The position numbers and the translations under genes were made by a program. Positions 36,134 through 45,584 of a stretch of DNA of 64,000 nucleotides are shown in pieces; position 1 is the first letter of the stretch; each line of letters begins with the position of its first letter. The notes beneath the pieces were generated by a model, which had not been told where the DNA came from, ran no database searches, and saw only the letters and a list, made by a program, of their open reading frames with translations. Origin of the DNA: Proteus vulgaris (GTDB lineage: Bacteria > Pseudomonadota > Gammaproteobacteria > Enterobacterales > Enterobacteriaceae); NCBI GenBank assembly GCA_901472505.1, contig LR590468.1:868001-932000 (forward strand). Reading direction: 5' to 3'.

Positions 36134-36161
36134 ATTATAGGGAGTTTTCTGAGGCTGGCAA
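36134..36161 (-). promoter_or_regulatory. rrn P1 promoter
   Basis: TTGCCA and a perfect TATAAT are separated by 16 bases, followed by the GC-rich discriminator GCGTCC typical of stringently controlled P1 promoters. The T/A-rich stretch immediately upstream (36162-36180) is a likely UP element. Confidence 0.9.
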
Positions 36162-36210
36162 TAGTTTTTTTAAAAAAAATGATCGTTTGTTGGTAAATTA
36201 AACGAAGTGC

Positions 36211-36777
36211 TTATTTTTTGTGGCTTTTTAACCATTTTGGCAAGTCTGTAAGGCTATCAAGAACAAAATCTGCACACTCTTGTGCCTCTTTTGTTATCTC
36301 TTTTCCTGTACGAACTAGAATTTTATGACCTACACCTGCATTTTTTGCTGCCAACATATCTTCTTTTTTATCACCAACCATATAAGAAGAAGCCATATCG
36401 ATATTCAATTGTGCTTTAGCATCCATAAACATACCAGAGGCAGGTTTACGACAATCACAAGCTTTCTTAAATTCTTTTACAGTTGCATCAGGATGATGAG
36501 GGCAATAATAGATACCATCTAAATCAACGCCTCTATCAGCTAAAGACCAATCCATCCATTCTGTTAAGTGTAAAAATTGATCTTCACTATAATAGCCTCG
36601 GCCAATACCTGATTGATTGGTTACTAATACTAAGGCATAGCCCATAGCTTTTAATTCAGCCATTGCCTCAATAACGCCATCAATAAATTCAAAGTTATCA
36701 ATTTCAGATACATAACCATGGTCTATATTAATAGTTCCATCGCGATCTAAGAAAATCGCAGAAATCCCCTTACTCAC
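36211..36777 (-). CDS. gmhB: D-glycero-beta-D-manno-heptose 1,7-bisphosphate 7-phosphatase GmhB
   Basis: 188 residues (E. coli 191). It removes the C7 phosphate during ADP-heptose synthesis for the lipopolysaccharide core. HAD motif I is FLDRDGT with D11 and D13. The structural zinc site shows YYCPHHPD and ACDCRKP. The start is GTG, with GGAG about 12 bases upstream. It sits directly upstream of the rrn operon, as in E. coli. Confidence 0.96.
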   Translation of the reverse strand: MSKGISAIFLDRDGTINIDHGYVSEIDNFEFIDGVIEAMAELKAMGYALVLVTNQSGIGRGYYSEDQFLHLTEWMDWSLADRGVDLDGIYYCPHHPDATVKEFKKACDCRKPASGMFMDAKAQLNIDMASSYMVGDKKEDMLAAKNAGVGHKILVRTGKEITKEAQECADFVLDSLTDLPKWLKSHKK

Positions 36778-36883
36778 AGCACATTACTCCATTTAGATAT
36801 TTTTATTAGTATCGCATGTTTTTTCTTATATAGAGAATGATATCCACGGCTTTCTTTCTTTATTAGCCTTCTACTCTTTTTTA

Positions 36884-36914
36884 TTGACTTAGCCGTCTAG
36901 ACGCCTTAACATCT
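36884..36914 (+). promoter_or_regulatory. metNIQ promoter with overlapping MetJ boxes
   Basis: TTGACT (36884-36889) and TAACAT (36907-36912) are 17 bases apart. Between and across them lie adjacent 8-base units AGCCGTCT and AGACGCCT, each one mismatch from the MetJ consensus AGACGTCT, with a weaker third unit TAACATCT. MetJ with SAM would block the polymerase directly. Confidence 0.7.
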
Positions 36915-36971
36915 ATTTTAACTCGGGCAGAATAGTCTTTATGTCCCATATCTACTTATATAAAGAAAAAC

Positions 36972-38004
36972 ATGATTAAACTGACGAATATAAACAAAGT
37001 ATTTAAGCAGGGAGAGCGTTCTATACACGCGCTATCAAATATAAAACCTGCACGTGCCACAAGGGCAGATTTTTGGTGTTATCGGATCGTCAGGAGCGGG
37101 TAAAAGTACACTTATACGTTGCGTAAATATGTTAGAGAAACCAACTTCAGGTGAAGTATTGGTCGATGGACGAGATCTCACAAAGTTATCAGATAAAGAA
37201 TTAACGAAAGCACGCCGTGGTATTGGCATGATTTTCCAGCATTTCAATTTACTGTCCTCACGTACCGTATTTGATAATGTCGCATTACCATTAGAGCTTG
37301 ATAATACGCCTCGTGCTGAGATCAATAAGCGTGTTAATGAATTACTGGAATTAGTAGGTCTGTCTGATAAGAAAGAGTATTACCCCGCTAACTTATCTGG
37401 TGGACAAAAACAACGTGTTGCAATTGCACGAGCATTAGCAAACTCACCAAACGTTTTATTATGTGATGAAGCTACCAGCGCACTAGATCCAGCAACAACA
37501 CGTTCTATTTTAGAGTTACTGAAAGACATTAACCGTCGTTTAGGCCTCACCATTTTATTAATCACTCATGAAATGGATGTTGTAAAACGTATTTGTGACC
37601 AAGTTGCCGTTATTAGTGGTGGTGAATTAGTTGAAAGTGATGCTGTTAGTGCGGTTTTCTCTCACCCTAAAACGCCTGTTTCTCAAGCTTTTATTCAATC
37701 GACATTACAATTAGATATTCCTGAAGACTATAAAGAGCGCATGAAACCAGAGTGGGAAGAAGGTTTATTCCCATTATTAAAACTTGAATTTAACGGCCAA
37801 TCTGTCGATGCACCATTAATGTCTATTGTTGCACGTCGTTTTGACGCTGATATTAATATTTTAAGTTCTCAAATGGACTATGCCGGTGGCGTGAAATTTG
37901 GCGTGATGTTAGCTGAACTACACGGTAAGAATGGTAACACTGAAAAATCGATTGCGTTTTTAGAAGAGCATCATGTGAAAGTAGAGGTTCTCGGTTATGT
38001 CTGA
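36972..38004 (+). CDS. metN: Methionine ABC transporter ATP-binding protein MetN (frame broken near the start)
   Basis: 343 residues after repair, the E. coli length. It powers D/L-methionine import with MetI and MetQ. The gene begins [11 protein letters not shown] at 36972. An AAAA at 37043-37046 should be AAA; dropping one A joins ALSNIN to [13 protein letters not shown]. Walker A is GSSGAGKST, the signature LSGGQKQRV and Walker [14 protein letters not shown]. The C-terminal regulatory domain that binds methionine for trans-inhibition is complete and ends [11 protein letters not shown]. It overlaps metI by 8 bases. A GTG at 37054 would give an intact but N-truncated protein lacking the first strand, so I reject that start. 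Confidence 0.94.
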
Positions 38005-38650
38005 AGGAATGATTTATTTATTAATTAGTGGGATCTGGGAAACCTTAGTCATGACCTTTGTTTCAGGCTTCTTTGGTTTTGTTATCGGCTTACCATTGGG
38101 TGTTTTACTTTATGTCACGCGTCCTGAACAAATTATGGCAAATCCACCTGCCTACCGTATTATTTCAGCACTCGTCAATATTTTTAGGGCAATCCCTTTT
38201 ATTATCTTATTAGTATGGATGATCCCTTTTACACGTATGGTTGTCGGGACTTCAATTGGCTTGCAAGCAGCCATTGTGCCATTAACCGTTGGAGCAGCGC
38301 CATTTATTGCACGTATGGTCGAAAATACGCTGTTAGAAATCCCTCAGGGATTAATTGAAGCCTCCCGCTCTATGGGGGCAACACCAATGCAAATTATTAA
38401 AAAGATTTTATTACCCGAATCTTTACCTGGCTTGATTAATGCGGCAACCATTACTTTAATTACATTAGTGGGTTACTCCGCAATGGGAGGTGCTGTTGGT
38501 GCCGGTGGTTTAGGTCAAATTGGCTACCAATATGGTTACGTTGGCTATAATGCAACAGTTATGAATACAGTCATTGTTCTACTCGTTATTCTTGTTTTTA
38601 TCATTCAGTTTTTCGGCGATCGCTTAGTAAAGCTGACAACACATAAATAA
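37997..38650 (+). CDS. metI: Methionine ABC transporter permease MetI
   Basis: 217 residues, the E. coli length. Five hydrophobic segments are visible. The coupling-helix EAA-type loop is [28 protein letters not shown] (positions about 38353-38436). It forms the membrane channel of MetNIQ. It starts within the end of metN and is followed 67 bases later by metQ. Confidence 0.97.
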   Translation: MSEGMIYLLISGIWETLVMTFVSGFFGFVIGLPLGVLLYVTRPEQIMANPPAYRIISALVNIFRAIPFIILLVWMIPFTRMVVGTSIGLQAAIVPLTVGAAPFIARMVENTLLEIPQGLIEASRSMGATPMQIIKKILLPESLPGLINAATITLITLVGYSAMGGAVGAGGLGQIGYQYGYVGYNATVMNTVIVLLVILVFIIQFFGDRLVKLTTHK

Positions 38651-38717
38651 ATAGATTGAAGGTTTCTATTATTAATAACGAAGCCTTTTAATTAACAGAT
38701 CAAATAAGGGTAAATGT

Positions 38718-39533
38718 ATGTCGTTGAAATTTAAATCACTCGCAGTTGTAAGTGCTTTAGTTGGTGCATTAGCGTTAGCTGGTTGTGGTGAAAAAGAAAA
38801 AGATCCAAACCATATCCGTGTCGGTGTTATTTCAGGCTCTGAACAACAAGTCGCAGAAGTAGCAAAACAAGTCGCTAAAGATAAATATGGTCTTGACGTA
38901 GAACTCGTCACTTTCAATGACTTTGTCATGCCTAATGAATCATTAAGTCGTGGTGATATCGACATTAATGCATTCCAACATAAACCTTATTTAGACCAAC
39001 AAATTAAAGATCGCAATTACAAAATAACAGCTGTAGGAAATACTTTTATTTATCCTATCGCGGGTTATTCTAAAAAGATTACAGATTTAGCCGATTTACC
39101 TGATGAAGCACAAGTGGCTATTCCTAATGATCCAACAAACTTAGGTCGCTCACTGCTCTTATTAGAAAAAGTTGGGCTAATTAAATTAAAAGATGGCGTA
39201 GGTCTGTTACCTACCAAGCTTGATATTATTGAAAACCCTAAAAAATTACAATTAGTTGAATTAGAAGCACCACAATTACCTCGCTCATTAGATGATCAAA
39301 AAATCTACTTAGCGGTAATTAACACTACTTATGCAAGCCAAGTTAATTTAACACCAGCAAAAGACGGTATTTTTGTTGAAGATAAAGACTCACCATACGT
39401 AAATATCATTGTTGCTCGTGAAGATAATAAAGATAGTGAGAATGTGAAGAAATTTATTCAAGCCTATCAAACTGATGAAGTGGATAGTGCTGCCAATAAA
39501 ATTTTTAACGGTGGTGCGGTAAAAGGCTGGTAA
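38718..39533 (+). CDS. metQ: Methionine-binding lipoprotein MetQ
   Basis: 271 residues (E. coli 271). The signal ends in the lipobox ALAGC (Cys at about residue 23). The mature NlpA/MetQ fold shows RVGVISGSEQQVAE, NAFQHKPYLDQQ and IPNDPTNLGRSLLLLEK. It binds methionine in the periplasm, delivers it to MetI and is anchored to the inner membrane. A terminator follows. Confidence 0.97.
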   Translation: MSLKFKSLAVVSALVGALALAGCGEKEKDPNHIRVGVISGSEQQVAEVAKQVAKDKYGLDVELVTFNDFVMPNESLSRGDIDINAFQHKPYLDQQIKDRNYKITAVGNTFIYPIAGYSKKITDLADLPDEAQVAIPNDPTNLGRSLLLLEKVGLIKLKDGVGLLPTKLDIIENPKKLQLVELEAPQLPRSLDDQKIYLAVINTTYASQVNLTPAKDGIFVEDKDSPYVNIIVAREDNKDSENVKKFIQAYQTDEVDSAANKIFNGGAVKGW

Positions 39534-39560
39534 TACGTTAATATTTAACTTAATTATAAA

Positions 39561-39596
39561 AAAGGCGGACATTTGTTCGCCTTTCTCTTTTTTACT
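39561..39596 (+). terminator. metNIQ terminator
   Basis: AAAGGCG / CGCCTTT stem extended by GAC/GTT pairs, followed by a T-rich tract (TCTCTTTTTT), 28 bases after metQ. Confidence 0.8.
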
Positions 39597-39663
39597 TGGC
39601 TAATTTGCATTAAATTAGAGCCGTTTAATTTTTGTATAGACAATAATAAAGAGGATATGACCC

Positions 39664-40074
39664 ATGCACATGCGCTTGCTACTTCTTGGCATCATGGCGC
39701 TGTTTATGACAGGCTGTTCAATGCAAAATTCATCTGATGTTGATCAGTCTAAATTTACGGATATGCGTTTAAATAAACCAGGGCAACCACAAAAACCAAG
39801 ATCACAAACTTTACCTTCAGTGCGTATCGTTGAAAAAACAGAAGACCTTCTGGGTGCTCCGTTTAAAGATCTCGGCGTTGTTGCGGGTGAATCTTGCCGC
39901 CAAACATTACAAGATCCGCCAGCAAGTTTGCCTATTGCAAAAAAAAGAATGGCAACAAAAGCAGCTTACAAAAATGCCAATGCTGTTCTATTACATGAAT
40001 GCCAAATTGTCACTGGTTTAGGTTGCTACCAATCTGCCATTTGTGAAGGCACAGCACTACTCATTACAAAATGA
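39664..40074 (+). CDS. rcsF: Outer-membrane lipoprotein RcsF
   Basis: 136 residues (134 from an in-frame ATG six bases on). RcsF senses envelope damage and signals to the Rcs phosphorelay. The signal LLLLGIMALFMTGC carries the lipobox. A proline-rich linker follows, then the folded domain with four cysteines (GESCRQ, HECQIV, GLGCYQ, AICEG), which form the two disulfides typical of RcsF. It overlaps trmO by 4 bases, the E. coli arrangement. Confidence 0.95.
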   Translation: MHMRLLLLGIMALFMTGCSMQNSSDVDQSKFTDMRLNKPGQPQKPRSQTLPSVRIVEKTEDLLGAPFKDLGVVAGESCRQTLQDPPASLPIAKKRMATKAAYKNANAVLLHECQIVTGLGCYQSAICEGTALLITK

Positions 40075-40778
40075 ACACCTACCAAATGAATCCTATAGGA
40101 TATATATCGAGTCCTTATAAAGAAAAATTTGCCGTTCCACGCCAACCTGGATTAATCCAGGATGGCGGTGGCCAACTTATTTTACACTCCCCCTATAATC
40201 ATCCTGATGCAGTTCGAGGCTTAGAGCAATTTAGTCACCTTTGGTTAATTTTTATTTTTCATCAAACAGCAAAACAAAGCTGGCATCCTCTTGTTCGTCC
40301 CCCAAGATTGGGCGGAAACACTAAAATAGGAGTATTTGCAACTCGCTCAACCTTTCGTCCCAATCCAATTGGTATGTCTTTGGTTGAATTAAAAAAAGTA
40401 AATATAGAAAATCAATCTGTTACTTTAGAATTAGGTAGTCTTGATTTAATTGATGGCACACCTATTCTTGATATCAAACCTTACTTACCGTTTGCAGAGT
40501 CTCGCCCAAATGCGATGGCTGGGTTTGCACAAGAAGCACCAGATAATGAGATGCCTGTTTTCTTTTCACAACGCGCTTTAGAACAGTTACAACATTATGC
40601 AAACGAATACCCTCATCTTTCGCGTTTTATTACTCAAGTATTACAACAAGATCCTCGTCCTGCTTATAAAAAAAAGGCGCAAAGTGATAGGATCTATGCG
40701 GTGCATTTACTTGAATTTAATGTTCGCTGGCAAGTGAATGGGCAACAGACACTTGTTCTTGGTATAGAACCGCGGTAA
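40071..40778 (+). CDS. trmO: tRNA N6-threonylcarbamoyladenosine(37) methyltransferase TrmO
   Basis: 235 residues (E. coli 235). It adds the methyl group of m6t6A37 in tRNA-Thr using SAM. The unusual single-sheet beta-barrel family shows YISSPYKEKFAVPRQPGL, the conserved STFRPNPIGMSLV and LDLIDGTPILDIKPYLP. The C-terminal DPRPAYKKK segment is also conserved. It was formerly called TsaA or YaeB. Start codon ATG overlaps the rcsF stop. Confidence 0.96.
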   Translation: MNTYQMNPIGYISSPYKEKFAVPRQPGLIQDGGGQLILHSPYNHPDAVRGLEQFSHLWLIFIFHQTAKQSWHPLVRPPRLGGNTKIGVFATRSTFRPNPIGMSLVELKKVNIENQSVTLELGSLDLIDGTPILDIKPYLPFAESRPNAMAGFAQEAPDNEMPVFFSQRALEQLQHYANEYPHLSRFITQVLQQDPRPAYKKKAQSDRIYAVHLLEFNVRWQVNGQQTLVLGIEPR

Positions 40779-40986
40779 CTTGCTACTATCTTCATTGATA
40801 TTGCTATCATGAATTATCCAATCTGAGCGTCATTCTCGTTGTCTTTAAACAAATCAGATTGAAAAAAATGCGTTGCCCCTTTTGGCAGACCTAAGTCACT
40901 GGTAGACTAAAGTCTTTCTCTAATTATATTGATATAGACTGGCGTGACAGTCAGCCTAAGTATTTTTGTTCTAATGGAACCTAATA

Positions 40987-42702
40987 ATGCGTACTAGCCA
41001 CTATTTGCTCTCTACTTTAAAAGAGACACCTGCTGATGCAGAAATTGTCAGCCATCAACTTATGCTTCGCGCGGGCATGATCCGTAAGCTCGCTTCTGGT
41101 CTTTATGATTGGATGCCGACAGGGGTTCGTGTTCTGAGAAAAATTGAAAAAATTGTTCGTGAAGAGATGGACAACGCAGGATCACTTGAAATTTCAATGC
41201 CCGTTGTTCAACCCGCTGATTTATGGCTAGAAAGTGGTCGTTGGGAACAATATGGTCCTGAATTACTGCGTTTTGCAGACAGAGGCGAGCGTCCATTTGT
41301 TTTAGGCCCAACTCATGAAGAAGTTGTCACTGATATTGTTCGTAATGAAATTACTTCTTACAAACAACTTCCACTAAACCTATATCAAATTCAAACTAAA
41401 TTCCGCGATGAAGTACGCCCTCGTTTCGGCGTTATGCGTTCTCGTGAGTTTATTATGAAAGATGCTTACTCTTTCCATATCTCTCAAGAGTCTTTACAAG
41501 AGACTTACGACAGAATGTATGAAGCTTATAGCAAAATCTTCTCACGTATTGGTCTAGATTTCCGTCCAGTACTTGCAGATACGGGTTCTATTGGTGGTAA
41601 TGCATCTCACGAATTCCAAGTATTAGCCGACAGCGGTGAAGACGATATTGTTTTCTCTACAGGTTCTGACTATGCAGCGAATATCGAATTAGCAGAGGCT
41701 GTAATGCCTACTACTCCACGCGCAGCAGCAACAGAAGAATTACGTTTAGTCGATACACCAAATGCTAAAACGATTGCTGAATTAGTTGAACAGTTCAATC
41801 TACCTATTGAAAAAACAGTTAAGACACTGATTGTTCATGGCACGAAAGAAAGTGGCCATCAATTAGTTGCGCTATTAGTCCGTGGTGATCACGAACTCAA
41901 CGAAGTAAAAGCAGAAAAATGCGCTATTGTTGCCGCACCTTTAACTTTTGCTACAGAAGCTGAAATTCGCCAAGCGGTAAATGCAGGCCCAGGTTCATTA
42001 GGTCCAGTTAATCTACCACTACCAGTAATTATGGATCGTTCAGTCTCTGTAATGAGTGATTTCGGCGCTGGTGCAAACGTTGATGGTAAACACTACTTTG
42101 GCATCAACTGGGAGCGTGATTTACCTGTTGCTGAGATTGCAGATATCCGTAATGTTGTTGAAGGTGACCCAAGTCCTGACGGTAAAGGAACGTTGCTAAT
42201 TAAGCGTGGTATTGAAGTGGGTCATATTTTCCAACTCGGTACAAAATACTCTGAAGCATTAAAAGCAACGGTACAAAACGAAGAAGGTCATAACCAAATC
42301 GTGACTATGGGTTGCTACGGTATTGGGATTACTCGTATTGTTGCGGCTGCTATTGAACAAAATCATGATGCTCGCGGTATTATTTGGCCAGATGCAATTG
42401 CCCCATTCCAAGTCGCTATTTTACCAATGAACATGCACCGTTCTTATCGTGTGAAAGAAGTTGCCGACAGGCTTTATAACGAATTACGCGCTCAAGGCAT
42501 CGATGTTCTTTTCGATGATCGTAAAGAGCGTCCAGGAGTGATGTTTGCTGATATGGAACTGATTGGCATTCCACACACTATCGTAATTGGTGATCGTAAC
42601 TTAGACAACAATCAAATCGAATATAAAGCACGCCGTAGTGATGATAAATCACTGGTCAATGTTGACGATGTTGTTGCCTTTATTAAAGAGCAACTCGCTT
42701 AA
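40987..42702 (+). CDS. proS: Prolyl-tRNA synthetase ProS
   Basis: 571 residues (E. coli 572). A class II synthetase charging tRNA-Pro. Motif 2 and 3 regions are [20 protein letters not shown] and [13 protein letters not shown]. Between them lies the bacterial INS editing domain (about residues 224-405), which clears Ala-tRNA-Pro and contains [16 protein letters not shown]. The C-terminal anticodon-binding domain ends [11 protein letters not shown]. The gene is monocistronic and closed by two hairpins. Confidence 0.98.
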   Translation: MRTSHYLLSTLKETPADAEIVSHQLMLRAGMIRKLASGLYDWMPTGVRVLRKIEKIVREEMDNAGSLEISMPVVQPADLWLESGRWEQYGPELLRFADRGERPFVLGPTHEEVVTDIVRNEITSYKQLPLNLYQIQTKFRDEVRPRFGVMRSREFIMKDAYSFHISQESLQETYDRMYEAYSKIFSRIGLDFRPVLADTGSIGGNASHEFQVLADSGEDDIVFSTGSDYAANIELAEAVMPTTPRAAATEELRLVDTPNAKTIAELVEQFNLPIEKTVKTLIVHGTKESGHQLVALLVRGDHELNEVKAEKCAIVAAPLTFATEAEIRQAVNAGPGSLGPVNLPLPVIMDRSVSVMSDFGAGANVDGKHYFGINWERDLPVAEIADIRNVVEGDPSPDGKGTLLIKRGIEVGHIFQLGTKYSEALKATVQNEEGHNQIVTMGCYGIGITRIVAAAIEQNHDARGIIWPDAIAPFQVAILPMNMHRSYRVKEVADRLYNELRAQGIDVLFDDRKERPGVMFADMELIGIPHTIVIGDRNLDNNQIEYKARRSDDKSLVNVDDVVAFIKEQLA

Positions 42703-42707
42703 TTATC

Positions 42708-42774
42708 AAGCCTCTTATCTTCAAGAGGCTTCATTTCGATAAATAAAAAACCGCTTCAAATTCAGCGGTTTTTT
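42708..42774. terminator. Tandem hairpins between proS and nlpE
   Basis: The first stem is AAGCCTCTT / AAGAGGCTT (42708-42731). The second is AAAAAACCGC / GCGGTTTTTT (42745-42774), which has A- and T-runs for both strands and lies between convergent genes. Confidence 0.85.
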
Positions 42775-42794
42775 ATTGAGAAATAGACTAAAAC

Positions 42795-43472
42795 TTAGCT
42801 TCTGCCACCACGATGGTTTTCACAGGAGCCATGACGATTAAAACGGGGTTTTTCATCAGTAACAACTAACGCTCTGTCATATTTACCCTCTTCCATGGAA
42901 GGGCGAATACTGTAATAACCCTTCACTTCAAGGTAAACGGGTGTTCCCCCCTCAACCCCTGTTGAGAAATAACCTTTTTCTAATTCAATACCATTTGCTG
43001 CATAAACACGCCCTGATTGGCAATCTTTAAAGGTTCCAGCATCAGCAAAATAGGTAAACTCGCCAACAAGCTGTTTAGGCTGAACTTTAGCTAATGTATA
43101 ATTTAGCTCCGAATTAATGACGTTACCATCAATATCAAGCATGACTAATTTATCTTCACGAGGTAAATAATAGCTTTTCTCGCCATAACTATTAGTCAGC
43201 GTCAGCTTATCTTTACCTAATACCCAAGTTCCTGATTCAAAAAAACTGCGTTTATCATCCGCTGAACCTTGATAGCTTTGCTCCATAACATAAGAGCCAT
43301 CTTGATTAACAAGAATTGTGGTGTCGATACCAGAACAATCGGCACACGGCAGAATACTGTTATAAGTTTGGTCTACAATTTTTCCATCAAGCGATAAGCC
43401 AATATTATTTTGGCAACCTGATAGCACAAACAACCCGGCAGCAACGGCTGCAAATAAAAGTTTTTTCCCCAT
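42795..43472 (-). CDS. nlpE: Envelope stress lipoprotein NlpE (CutF)
   Basis: 225 residues from the second of two adjacent ATGs. The lipobox is LSGC (Cys about residue 20). The N-terminal domain has the CADCSGI motif (CxxC) of NlpE. The C-terminal half includes a second pair of cysteines (FKDCQSG and HGSCENH), as in the redox-sensing C-terminal domain of E. coli NlpE. NlpE activates the Cpx response on surface adhesion or lipoprotein-trafficking stress. It converges on proS. Confidence 0.93.
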   Translation of the reverse strand: MGKKLLFAAVAAGLFVLSGCQNNIGLSLDGKIVDQTYNSILPCADCSGIDTTILVNQDGSYVMEQSYQGSADDKRSFFESGTWVLGKDKLTLTNSYGEKSYYLPREDKLVMLDIDGNVINSELNYTLAKVQPKQLVGEFTYFADAGTFKDCQSGRVYAANGIELEKGYFSTGVEGGTPVYLEVKGYYSIRPSMEEGKYDRALVVTDEKPRFNRHGSCENHRGGRS

Positions 43473-43737
43473 CATCGACTCCCTACATTCTGGGTACTTT
43501 TTAATAAATCATTCTCAATATGATTCTAACATTTTTTAAAATAAAAGGGGGTAATAAAACGCGCTTTAAGATAAATGCACCTATAATTGCCAGTTATTTC
43601 TCAAATCACTTCGAATAAAGCACTATTTCAGAAAATTATTATAATAACTATTGTGCTCACATCGAATAACAGCATAATGATTTTATTCTGAATTATTCAC
43701 TGGCGGCTATACCGCCACGAAAGAGTGGTGAGGGAAT

Positions 43738-43998
43738 ATGTCAACAAATACAGAATATCAACCAATTAACTGTGATGATTACGAGTATCTGGAGCTAGCA
43801 TGCCAACGTGGTTTAGCGCTCCATATTGAATTGCATGATGGTGAGCTTATTGAAGGCGTTGCTGATGACCTTTTCTTAAGCAAAAAGGTTGAATACCTAA
43901 AAATCAAAACGTCTGAAGGCTCAAAAGATTTACGACTGGATATCATTGCCAGTTTTTCTAATCCCGAACTTGGGACTATTGTTATAAAATCGGAATAA
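43738..43998 (+). CDS. rof: Rho-binding antiterminator Rof
   Basis: 86 residues (E. coli Rof 84-86). It inhibits Rho by binding its primary RNA sites. The conserved start INCDDYEYLELACQ and the Sm-like fold segment LHDGELIEGVADDLF are present. GGTGAGGG lies upstream of the ATG. It converges on tilS and shares a palindromic terminator with it. Confidence 0.94.
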   Translation: MSTNTEYQPINCDDYEYLELACQRGLALHIELHDGELIEGVADDLFLSKKVEYLKIKTSEGSKDLRLDIIASFSNPELGTIVIKSE

Positions 43999-44007
43999 CC
44001 GAATAAG

Positions 44008-44033
44008 GAACAACCGCCAGCTGGCGGTTGTTC
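44008..44033. terminator. Perfect palindrome between rof and tilS
   Basis: GAACAACCGCCAG and its exact complement, 26 bases without a gap. It overlaps the tilS stop codon. T-runs are short, so it may act as a bidirectional terminator or protect mRNA ends. Confidence 0.65.
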
Positions 44034-45363
44034 ATTCATGAGCCTCTTGCCACTCAATATTAATCACATGTTCTGATGTTGCTTTTCCCTCAAAAGTCAC
44101 AAATGTATTAATAGCAGTAATTAACGTATCATTATAATAAATCAAAGGAATTCGTGTTCTACGCCAAGGTGCAACTTCAAGTTCTTGCCAAATCTTTTTG
44201 CTATGTCGAGCATGCTCTCGCCCCACAATACGTAAAGATGCTTGTGTTAAACCAAAACGAACGGTGACTTTTTCATCATTTGAAGGCGCTCTAACCGTAT
44301 TTTTTCCTCTTTCTGTTGTGAGTGATAAAACCCCTAACCCACTGGGTAAATACAGTGATTGAGTAAGCGACCATTCAATTATTTTATTAACTGGCTCATC
44401 AATTATTGGCACAAGGTAAAGTCGTTGTTTATAACGTCTAACTTCATCTTGATAAAATTGCAATTTAGGCTCAGCATCGGCTTTAGCTAAAGCGACTTCT
44501 TGCCACAATCGTAAAATTTGTTCTCTAGATGGCATCATTTTATCATGTTGAGCAAACCAACGTCTCAATAACGCATTGCGTTTTATCATACTACAATGAG
44601 CAAGTTGGTTGATGTCTAAACTTCGCTCACTGTCCATTAAAGCATTAAGTTCAGAATCTAACAGCTCATCTAATAAAGCTTCTTGTTCACCACACAGTGC
44701 TGCACTGCGAGTCACTGCTTGTGAAAAATGAGGCCAGCGTTGCGTTAATAATGGCATAACACGTAAACGTAAAAAATTGCGATCATAACGATCGTCTTGA
44801 TTACTATCGTCTTCTATCCAAGTTAGCCCTTGTTCAATCGCATAATACTCAATTTGTTCACGTGTAATATTAAGTAATGGGCGAAGCAAATAGCTATGCT
44901 CAAATAGCATTTTAGCTGGCATTGACGAAAGCCCTGCAGGACCACTGCCTCGTTTTAATGCCAGTAAAAAAGTTTCGGCTTGATCATCTTGATGCTGAGC
45001 TGTCACTAACACTTGCTGTGGTTGTAAATTACGGCGAAAAGCTTGATAACGCGCTTCTCTAGCACTATTTTCAAGCCCCCCGTCTTTAGGATCTACATTC
45101 ACTTTTTCACTGATAAAATTTACCTGCCATTGCTGACAGCATTGTGCACAATGCTCAAGCCAATCATCTGCTTTGATATTTAATCCATGATGAATATAGA
45201 GAGCCGTTAATTCTAAAGGTAATTGGAATTCATCACGTAAACGAACAAGTCCTTGTAATAAAACGGTGGAATCCACTCCACCACTAAAGCCCACCAAAAT
45301 TTTGGTGTGGGGAGTAATATGCTGTTTGATCTCTTTTAGAAGTGAACCGTAATCCTGTTTCAT
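44032..45363 (-). CDS. tilS: tRNA(Ile)-lysidine synthase TilS
   Basis: 443 residues (E. coli 432). It changes C34 of the minor tRNA-Ile to lysidine, altering both codon and charging identity. The PP-loop is SGGVDS (residues 27-32), followed by HHGLN, QHQDDQAETFLLALKRGSG and the RNFLRLRVMPLL segment. The C-terminal domain around FEGKATSEH is complete. I use the ATG at 45363; a TTG 27 bases upstream is the only longer option. Confidence 0.96.
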   Translation of the reverse strand: MKQDYGSLLKEIKQHITPHTKILVGFSGGVDSTVLLQGLVRLRDEFQLPLELTALYIHHGLNIKADDWLEHCAQCCQQWQVNFISEKVNVDPKDGGLENSAREARYQAFRRNLQPQQVLVTAQHQDDQAETFLLALKRGSGPAGLSSMPAKMLFEHSYLLRPLLNITREQIEYYAIEQGLTWIEDDSNQDDRYDRNFLRLRVMPLLTQRWPHFSQAVTRSAALCGEQEALLDELLDSELNALMDSERSLDINQLAHCSMIKRNALLRRWFAQHDKMMPSREQILRLWQEVALAKADAEPKLQFYQDEVRRYKQRLYLVPIIDEPVNKIIEWSLTQSLYLPSGLGVLSLTTERGKNTVRAPSNDEKVTVRFGLTQASLRIVGREHARHSKKIWQELEVAPWRRTRIPLIYYNDTLITAINTFVTFEGKATSEHVINIEWQEAHE

Positions 45364-45540
45364 CGCTTTATCATTTATCAGTGAATCCAACTGATTATGT
45401 TAAGCTTTTCGAGCTGATTTTGCACGAATACAAAGCATTCCTATACATAAGACCAAATGTAACTCTATTGCATAGGCAACACTAGAAAATCAGTGAGAAA
45501 TAGAAGTAAATCCGAGGTTTTAGAGAAGTTAAAAAAACTA

Positions 45541-45568
45541 AAAAAGCAGAATAGCGATTATCCTGCTT
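45541..45568 (-). terminator. Terminator after the SDR gene
   Basis: AAGCAG / CTGCTT stem around a 13-base loop, with TTTTTTAG following on the minus strand, about 20 bases past the SDR stop. Confidence 0.6.
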
Positions 45569-45584
45569 CCTATTGAAAACAGGA

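Noticed and set aside
36780..36971. SAM riboswitch before metN
   Set aside because: No conserved riboswitch fold is evident, and MetJ boxes explain regulation in enterics.
37054..38004. MetN starting at the GTG at 37054
   Set aside because: It would lack the first 27 or so conserved residues that are encoded upstream in frame after removing one A.
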